Shown one piece after another: positions 57,201-64,000 of a stretch of 64,000 nt of DNA. Position numbers and translations under genes: made by a program. The stretch's first letter is position 1; each line of letters begins with the position of its first letter. Source of the DNA: Rhineura floridana (Eukaryota; Chordata; Lepidosauria; Squamata; Rhineuridae); assembly GCF_030035675.1 (NCBI RefSeq), contig NC_084489.1:77738270-77802269 (forward strand), written 5' to 3'. A model generated the notes under the pieces. The model was not told where the DNA came from. It ran no database searches and worked only from the letters and a program-made list of their open reading frames with translations.

Positions 57201-60200
57201 GCTGTACCTGTGAGAAATAGTGAGAAGAAGCCACCTCAACTCAGCAGAAAAGGGCAAAAAAGAGGAGTGAGTCTAGCCACTTAAAAACAAAACAGCTTTT
57301 TAAATAGTTTTCTAGCCCTCCCCAAATTTTCTAGCCCCTCTGCCACAATCCCTTTTGACTGCCTGGGTATTAAAAAATGCAGACAGAACGAGTCCATCCC
57401 TTTTCAGCCATCCCCAGCCCTTTAAAGCTATAGCTACCATGAAGGTTGCCCATCTCCAGACAGAGTGGCTCAATTCAGACCTTACTATGATTTGTGCTAA
57501 CCTTAGTTAAGACTCCACAGCATGATTGGGCTTCCATATATACAGCATACAAATTATGGTTCAGAGTAGGGGTGGTCAACCTCCAGCCCTCCAGATGTTG
57601 TTGGGCTACAGCTTCCATTGTCCCTGACCATTGATCACTCTGGCTGGGACTGAAGGGAGTTGGAGTTTGTACCATCTGGAGGGCTGTAGGTTCCCCATCC
57701 CAAGTTTAGAGAGCTCCTTGCCTGCTTTAGGTTTCCATGTGTTCAGCATTCCTCTTCAGCCTCAAAGTATGGTTTGATGTCTTGGTTTGGCAACCACTCA
57801 CAAACCATGGTTTGTGAGCTGACATCTGTTTGGATGTAAAAACAAACCATAGTGGGTGTGATGCCTGAATACATAACCTATATGTCTTATGAACTAAATA
57901 TCAGGTCTTTCTAGCTGTTTCTACCTTTCCTCTGGCATATTTGTCAGCTGCCTGCACAATTATATGAAATAGATCACAATGCTGCCCATATTTTAATAGC
58001 TTGAGAAATGGTAGATTCTTTGGTAAATGCTCCCTAGTGAGCACATGATAGTGATCTGTTGAATGCTACAGTGTCAGGGAGCCATGGACACTATCCAAGG
58101 CCTTGTGAAGTATTAGGAGTAAAACGTTTTGCACATGCATGCAAACAACCTAATCCTCAGGCTTTGTCAGTGTGAGAAGCATTGCAACCTAGTTTCTTGT
58201 AGCTGCTAGGACAAAGGCGTAAGGTTTGTAAAGAGCACTAGTAATTCCACAGCAGCTGCTGTTGATGTTAGGGTATAGAAAATGGGTAATGATTTGCTCC
58301 AGTGTGCGAAATAGACCAAGTCCACAGGAGGTGACATACCTACTGATGTTGGTATTATACAAGTGTTGGCGTAATGCCTGCAGTGGTTTCTGGATATCCA
58401 GGTAATTTTAACACAGGCATCAGAGTGGAGATGAAACTAGCCAAGTTTTTGTCTGTAGAAGCACTACAAGAAGTGGAGGGTTGAGTTCCACTCATGAAAG
58501 GCAGCCTCAGAGTTCAAAGAACTGCTAACAAAGGATGTATACTTGAGTTGGACAAAGTCATACTGATTATGGATTCTTGGAATTTACTGTAATCAGAGCA
58601 ATCTATGATTTCCCCTCTCCCTGTTTAACAAGAAATCTATTCACAAAATACTTTCAGAAGCTTTCTCATGCTTTGATTGTGGTCTTTGTGTGAGGCTTGT
58701 AAAACTTTCTGCTGTGGTGTCCTATATATGGTTAGGTCAGGAATGTTTCTTAGAAGTAAGGATAAAAGATAACGAAAAGTACTCAGAAGTGCTGAATGGA
58801 TGGAAGCCAGTGATATAATAATGGTAAGATAATATACTAAGAGAGAGTCACACCCATACCATACATTTAAAGCATTCTTATACCACTTTCACAGTCATGG
58901 AGAATACTGGGAATTGTAGCTTGTTAAGCTTGCTGAGAATTGTAGCTCTGTGAGGTTATCATCCGTAACAAACTACAGTTCCCAGGATTCTTTAGGGGAA
59001 GCCATGACTGTTAAAGTGGTATAAGAATGCTTTAAATGTATGGTGTGGATATGACAAATGGAATTGTTTCTATGCTGCTGTAGAGACATAGTATATGATT
59101 GACTAGTGTGAACTGATTGCAAGGAATTTTAAAGGAAAAATGTAGGAATGGTACCAGCAAATATATATATATAATTGTAAATTCTGGCCTATATATTGTA
59201 TTGTATTATTTAGCTTTGATTTATTTTTTTAAAGGATTAAAATCATAGCCAAGTGGAAACAATGAGGACTAGGTTAGTTTATTTTAGGACTGAGACATCA
59301 AAGGATACTCTAGAATTGACTTCATCATGCACACCCCCTAATGATGGCCTACATCCGTACGAACTTCTCTGTATGTTGAGATTGCCTACAAGGGGCATTG
59401 TTTGTTGCACCACCCGACGTCTGCCATGAAGTGGGTGGCAGCTCAGGGCAGGATTTTATCTCTGGTGGCTCCCACTTTCTACAACACTCTCCCCAGATAA
59501 ATTCACCTGGTCTGCATTTAGTTTAGTTGTAGGTAGACTAGGTTAAGATCATACCTGTGTTTTAAGGAATAGCAACAAAGATATTTTATGCTATTCTACT
59601 ACTGTTTTTATTGTTATGGCTTAAACTCTTTTGTGATTTTGAATGTTATGCTGTTTAATTTTTTTAGAAGCCATTTAGTGATTTATTTATTTTTTGCTAC
59701 ATTGGAAGGCAAGACCTTAAACAAACAAACACACATATATTCGTGCACAAAACACACATAGTCTCTGCCATCTGCAGATTCTCCAGCAGTCCATGTTTTT
59801 TGCTCTCACTCAAGAGGGCAGGACTAAACATTCAAGCTGCATGTTGCATTTCTGCTAAAAATAGATGCTCCTCGTGCCAGCGCAGTTATCCATGCTGTTA
59901 CCTCATATGCTTTATTGTCAATCCCTTGTAATCCCAAGTATCTTTCTGAAAAGGCCGAAGCTGAAACAAACAAAGACAAATCAGTTATTGTCAAGCCAAA
60001 ACCAGTATTTCAGATAATTAAAAAAAAACCAAGCGCATTTTGTTTTGCCTGGCTTCCACTTTAAGGGCTTGCGGGGGTTTGGGGGGGGGAAGGGCTTTGT
60101 ATTTTGTTTATCTGGACAACTTAAGATGTTTAAAAAAGGATGGCATTTAACCTTCTGCACACCTTGCTGATGAAAGTCGAAATGAATTATCCAACCCAGA

Positions 60201-63200
60201 CTACCCATGCACTGAGATGATAATTCACTAACAAGCAAAAAACCTTGTGGTTTAAGAACGTACCAATAGCCAACAGATATTTCTATCAAACTTTAAAAAG
60301 CAGGGAAATTGGGCAGCTATAGTGAATGCACCAGGGGAGCAGGAGATCTCCTCTCTGAGATATTGTACTGCCCTACAAATTTGTCAAAATGCAAACACAG
60401 TTTGGGTTGGTCTTTCACTGTCCAATCCACTTCCTGTGTAGCTTGGAAGAATTTGGTAACATGTGCCTCTGAGCATATGGTGAGTGGTGGCAACACCTGC
60501 AATCAGCCCAAAGAACAGAAACAAGACATGTGCTGTGCTGAACTTGTTTTAGCAGGAGGAAGCCACAATTTTAAACAGTTAATATAGTTCAGATAGTCAC
60601 TTTAAATATGTTTGATTTACTTTGCAATTTTACTGAAGTTTCCTGTAGTAAATCATTCTCTTTTGCTTCTGTTTCTGTGAATACTTTGCAACACTAAAAA
60701 AAAGCTCCAAAAATTGGCAAATAATGGCACTGACTATTCTGCAGTTTCCAGTGGACATGAGGAGTGTCTCAGTTTGCACAAGATAAAACAGTGGGAGGTG
60801 AAATATATTCTAGCAAAATTGTAGGTGTGCTCTATATTTTTAATTGACCATGCTCACCTTTCCTTAAGTGGAGTAGTTTGTGCATAGCAGGCTGAAAATA
60901 TGCATCTTGGGCAGGCCAAAGTCATTGCTTAAGTAGCAACATATTGTAATCAGTCTGATTTTACATCAAACGACAGTTTCAGATTCAACAGTTAATGCAC
61001 CCAAAATAGAAATAGAGCATAACCTCCAGTTTGAAACACAAAAGGTTGTCTTCACCATCATATGACATTGACCAATAAAAAGGCTTTGAAATTAATAAGC
61101 TTGCACTCTAAGAGTCCAACAGCATTTACCTAGTGCAGTCACTGAGCCAATGAATGCATTGCCCCTGTATCTGATGATATTTACCATATAATTTGAAGTC
61201 TGTCAATGGGGAAAGAGCAGCACCACATGAGAAGATTTGGTCCTTATTCTCTTCTCCAGAAAAAAGGATATAAGAGCTCAAGTAGCCTCCATAATCCTGA
61301 GAGGAGGAAATAACAAGGTGAGGGCTGGAAATGTGAAAAAAAATCCTTCTCAGATGCCCGCATATTTATATGAAATTCATATCACAATGCTGCATGGATT
61401 TTAATAGAATGGGAAATGGAAGTGCACTTGGGAAAGGCTTCCAACTGAACATGAGATGCAAATATTAGGCTCTTCTGTGGCACGGTCTCTGTGTTATAAG
61501 GTGCTACCCATTTACAGGCATGGGGAACCAGTGTTCCTCCATTGGACCACAACTCCCATAATCCCTGGCCATTGACTATGCTGCCTGGAGCTGATGGGAG
61601 CTGGTGTCCAACAACAACTGGAGGGCCACAGGCTGCCCATCCCTCATATGCAAGAAAAGAGCTACAATGGTAGACTTGCAGAAATCTTATGCTTGTTGTG
61701 CCAGGCTAATAAGATGTGAGCCACTTTGCCAAGACATTAAAAAAGATGGGTTACTATCCAGACCAGGCTGCACCCTATTAATATGTGGTGCTTCTGCTTG
61801 CAGATATGGACATCCACGTGACCAGCCACAAAATTCCCCCAGATAGCATTAATCAGACAAGGGATATGTGAGCAAATGTCTGATTTGCATAAGCCCCACA
61901 TTTTTTTCTGCCTAGGGTAACCCCACCTACAGTCGAACTGTATCTTGTTATGGCATCACATCATGTACTTGTTCATTGCTGAGTCTTGAGAAGGGAGTGG
62001 GAATTAGCACTGTAGCTCTCCACAGGTACTTATTTCGCTTAGAGATGTGCAGTCAAATGAATGCAAGGCATTCTGAAGCCAGCCAAATGACATCTCCAAT
62101 CCATGGAGAAATCATTCTAGCCAGTTTTCTGACAGCTGAACCATTTGTTCTGGTAAAGTGAGCCATGTAGATCTCTCAGCATCCTGTAGTCCATTGGTCC
62201 AGACACATTTGCTTTTCTCCTAAGCAATCCCATTTCCCCATCCAACAATCCAACCACACTGACTGGAAACATCTCTCTGTGTAAGAACAAAAATACAGGA
62301 TCTTCCCCTGTGTCTTTTCTTTTGATGCCTTCTCCCAAGTATGCTCATTTGAGAGCTATGCACTTAGAATTGCACAACTGTTTTAGGTTCAAAGCTAAAA
62401 GAGATTAAGCAAAAGCCTCATAGAATCATTGGCATACCATTTTGGGTTATACAAGGGGGACTTCATATATAAAAACAATACTATTCACCTTCCTTATATA
62501 TATATACTAACAGATTAGGAAGAAGTTTCTAAAGTAGCCCCCCCACCATACAGATTTACTATTGTATGTATAGGGAGTATTTTATATGGGGAAGAACTCA
62601 CTCCCACCCACCCCATACATGCAGTCTGAAATGGTACAACCAGCAAGAGATCCTTCACCTGAGACTTTGGTTCTCTGTTTTAGCTCTGAAGAATACATCT
62701 AAAGTCATCCAGGCCCCAAACATATATGGAGACAGAGGCTTCCTCCTCCTCGCTAACATCCTTAGAGTCAATCAAGTGATCATTGTTCTCATATGCATGA
62801 CTGGGGACAGGTGCACAAGCATTTCTCCAGATGTTGTGGACTACAACTTCCATCATACCTACCCTCTAGCCATGCTGACTAATGGGAGTTGGAGTCCACA
62901 AACATCTGGAGGGCATCCTGTAGACAACCTGCCAGATGCACCTGCAACAGTTCCGCTGGCCATTCATGTGGAAGCATAACATTCAAACAGTCCACATGTG
63001 TAAGATCCAATGTGTGCAGCCTCAGACCATGTGTAGTCCAGGGGTAGGGCACTGATTGGTCATCATCTCACCCTGCCTTTAGTGAATTAGTCCACATGAG
63101 AGAAGAATGAAAATGGAAATGGACTGCCTTCAAGTCGATCCTGACTTATGGCGACCCTATGAATAGGGATTTCATGGTAAGTGGTATTCAGAGGGGGTTT

Positions 63201-64000
63201 ACCATTGCCTCCCTCTGAGGCTAGTCCTCCCCAGCTGGCTAGGGCCTGCTCAGCTTGCCACAGCTGCACAAGTCAGCCCCTTCCTTGTCCGCAGCTGCCA
63301 GCTGGGGGGCAACTGGGCTCCTTGGGAGTATGCAGCTTGCCCATGGCTGCACAGGTGGCAGGGCATGTAACCCCTGAGCCACTCACTGTGGGGTGATCTT
63401 TAGCTGGCCCTTGCTTGACACCCTGAAGATGCGAGTGGGGATTTGAACTCACAGACTCTGCTCCCAACCAGGCTCTCCTCCCCACTGTGCTATACCAGCC
63501 ATTAAGAGTAGAACCTACATAATCAGAAGAGTCTAGCCATCTGTGAAGCCGCCTTTACTACCTTCACATGTAGGTTGTTGTTGTTGCTGTTTCCTTAAAA
63601 TTAACCCCAAAGCTTCCCCCCCCATTATACTATGCTTCAGCCTTGCATCCCTTTGATGCAAGCCTCTTGTGGACTTAAATCAACTCCACTCACAATTCAA
63701 CAAGTCTCAAAAAAGAAAATGAATATTATCCAGGAGTTAGTGTAATATATGTCTCATCCCATAGTATTTTCTCCCAAACAGTTGGCACTCTCCTCTTTCA
63801 AGGCAGGATTTACAAGAAAAGGCTGATTGATGACTTGATTAAAACCCAAGGCTCTCTCTCCCTCAGAATCAACAAGCAACATGCATTAGTTAAAAAGACA
63901 ACAATAATAAACCTTAGACGTGCTCAATCAATCAAGATGCAGATATAAATTCTTAAGCCAGCCAGAGCTGAAAATAGAGACGGAAAAGGTACTCACCTTT
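54119..64000 (-). CDS. DPP6: DPP6, 3' part: hydrolase-domain C-terminus, six exons
   Basis: DPP6 is a single-pass type II membrane glycoprotein of the S9B family that lost peptidase activity and serves as an auxiliary subunit of Kv4 potassium channels. Exons, in transcript order: 64000-63997 (last 4 bases only), 61296-61185, 59960-59902, 56601-56529, 56420-56347, 54265-54119. All junctions are GT-AG and the phases agree. The encoded part covers the end of the alpha/beta-hydrolase domain: DYGGYLS (Asp where active DPP4 has Ser), then HATADEKIHFQ and YPDEGH, which keep the other two triad positions, and an acidic KEEEDED end. DPP10 differs (TADTKVHFQ-type text) and does not neighbour PAXIP1, so DPP6 is preferred. 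Confidence 0.96.
55212..55376. mobile_element. Palindromic MITE (family B), copy 1
   Basis: ctgcatacacactatacatt, gaaagcacatggctttcccc is mirrored by gaagccatgtgctttcaatg, tatggtgagtatgcag, with inner arms aatcctgggaaccgtagtt / aactgcagttcccaggatt. Lies in a DPP6 intron. Confidence 0.7.
56045..56220 (-). mobile_element. 5S rRNA-derived SINE with L2-like tail
   Basis: The + strand starts with an L2-like tail in reverse (ttatttattacatttctacc), then gttcccaggcagtttcccat, ccaggcactgaccagacctg and accctgcttagcttc. The last 60 bases follow the reverse complement of vertebrate 5S rRNA (cccaggcggtctcccatcc.., ccgaccctgcttagcttcc) and go on to its 5' end region in weaker form (ggtcatagcctgg). A 5S-headed, SINE3-like retroposon, not a working 5S gene. 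Confidence 0.7.
56347..56420 (-). CDS. DPP6: DPP6 penultimate coding exon
   Basis: Acceptor ttacag, donor gtaaag. With the preceding G it encodes [20 protein letters not shown] and NYSLQ. The phase fits both neighbours. Confidence 0.96.
56529..56601 (-). CDS. DPP6: DPP6 coding exon with the HATAD motif
   Basis: Acceptor tcccag, donor gtgagg. It encodes [20 protein letters not shown] and ATAD; the Asp is the triad Asp position of S9B enzymes. Confidence 0.95.
56690..57130 (+). mobile_element. L2-clade LINE 3' end
   Basis: [20 protein letters not shown] and [19 protein letters not shown] are the last coding residues of an L2-clade polymerase. A 3' UTR follows with a tttgaaataaataaataaat tail. 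Sits in a DPP6 intron in the opposite sense to the gene. Confidence 0.7.
57566..57703. mobile_element. hAT-like MITE (family A)
   Basis: gtaggggtggtcaacctcca, gccctccagatgttgttggg is mirrored by accatctggagggctgtagg, ttccccatccc, around ccattgatcactctggctgg. Confidence 0.7.
58850..59053. mobile_element. Palindromic MITE (family B), copy 2
   Basis: accatacatttaaagcattc, ttataccactttcacagtca is mirrored by tgactgttaaagtggtataa, gaatgctttaaatgtatggt, with the same inner arms (gggaattgtagctt / aactacagttccc) as at 55212-55376. The outer arms differ, so it is a subfamily. Confidence 0.7.
59290..59745 (+). repeat. LINE 3' end (L2/CR1 type), decayed
   Basis: A worn coding remnant ([16 protein letters not shown] in place of the usual [16 protein letters not shown]) is followed by a 3' UTR with tattttatgctattctacta and a tttatttattttttgct end. 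Confidence 0.5.
59902..59960 (-). CDS. DPP6: DPP6 coding exon, 59 nt
   Basis: Acceptor tttcag, donor gtaaca. It encodes (A)[19 protein letters not shown], matching the [10 protein letters not shown] stretch common to DPP6 and DPP10; the following residues favour DPP6. Confidence 0.96.
61185..61296 (-). CDS. DPP6: DPP6 coding exon with the DYGGYLS (dead nucleophile) site
   Basis: Acceptor ctctcag, donor gtaaat. It encodes [20 protein letters not shown] and [17 protein letters not shown]. The first codon is the Asp that replaces the catalytic Ser of DPP4-like enzymes, placed exactly at the exon boundary. Confidence 0.96.
61511..61650. mobile_element. hAT-like MITE (family A)
   Basis: caggcatggggaaccagtgt, accacaactcccataatccc is mirrored by gctgatgggagctggtgtcc, actggagggccacaggctg, ccc. 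Confidence 0.65.
62812..62932. mobile_element. hAT-like MITE (family A), end-trimmed
   Basis: tctccagatgttgtggacta, caacttccatcatacctacc is mirrored by aatgggagttggagtccaca, aacatctggagggcat. Confidence 0.65.
63107..63505 (-). mobile_element. Long Sauria-like SINE, copy 3 (full length)
   Basis: Same order as 42305-42688: CCATTT-type tail (gaaaatggaaatggactg at the + strand start), BovB-like end, extra GC-rich body, and a tRNA-like head (gggatttgaactcacag, ctcctccccactgtgctata, rich in the A-box complement). It is inside the DPP6 intron just downstream of the Lys-Asp boundary. Confidence 0.8.
63997..64000 (-). CDS. DPP6: DPP6 exon edge (last 4 bases of the upstream exon)
   Basis: AAAG followed by gtgagt on the - strand. 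AAG (Lys) before GAT (Asp) of the next exon restores the expected G-K-D-Y-G-G, so a donor at 63996 is well supported although only four exon bases are in view. Confidence 0.75.

Noticed and set aside
1-64000. CRISPR arrays, bacterial operons or replication origins
   Set aside because: None seen; the window is vertebrate nuclear DNA with split genes and interspersed repeats.

Overview
The window is nuclear DNA from a squamate reptile (a lizard or snake; the species cannot be named). The evidence is Sauria-type SINEs (tRNA-like head, BovB-like tail ending in AAC repeats), CR1 and L2-clade LINEs, many short hAT-like foldback elements, a DIRS-type retroelement, and split genes with vertebrate GT-AG introns.

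Two host genes are present, both partial and lying tail to tail. From 946 to 21278 on the + strand are the last fourteen coding exons of PAXIP1 (PTIP): the glutamine-rich region and BRCT domains 3 to 6. The exon lengths sum to 2124 nt and keep one open frame of 707 codons plus a stop. From 64000 down to 54119 on the - strand are the last six coding exons (the first of them only 4 bases) of DPP6, the catalytically dead dipeptidyl-peptidase-like subunit of Kv4 channels. Convergent PAXIP1 and DPP6 also sit side by side at human 7q36, so this is conserved synteny.

The gap between them (about 24-51.9 kb) shows no host gene. Its main occupant, at 25620-32481, is a DIRS-like tyrosine-recombinase retrotransposon. 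It has Gag-like, reverse transcriptase/RNase H and recombinase regions, inverted terminal repeats and an internal complementary region, and it is broken by an inserted CR1 fragment. Beyond it lie three copies window-wide of an unusually long Sauria-like SINE, a second similar CR1 fragment, a 0.5 kb degenerate telomere-like tract, several tRNA-derived SINEs, L2 tails and MITEs, and a repeat-poor stretch at about 42.7-46.1 kb that may hold conserved noncoding DNA.

The introns are full of repeats: two roughly 0.6 kb foldback elements, an L2 LINE 3' end, a possible solo LTR, hAT MITEs with intact 8-bp target duplications, and a 5S-rRNA-derived SINE in a DPP6 intron. All exon calls come from reading splice sites and frames by eye against remembered human proteins; no search was run.
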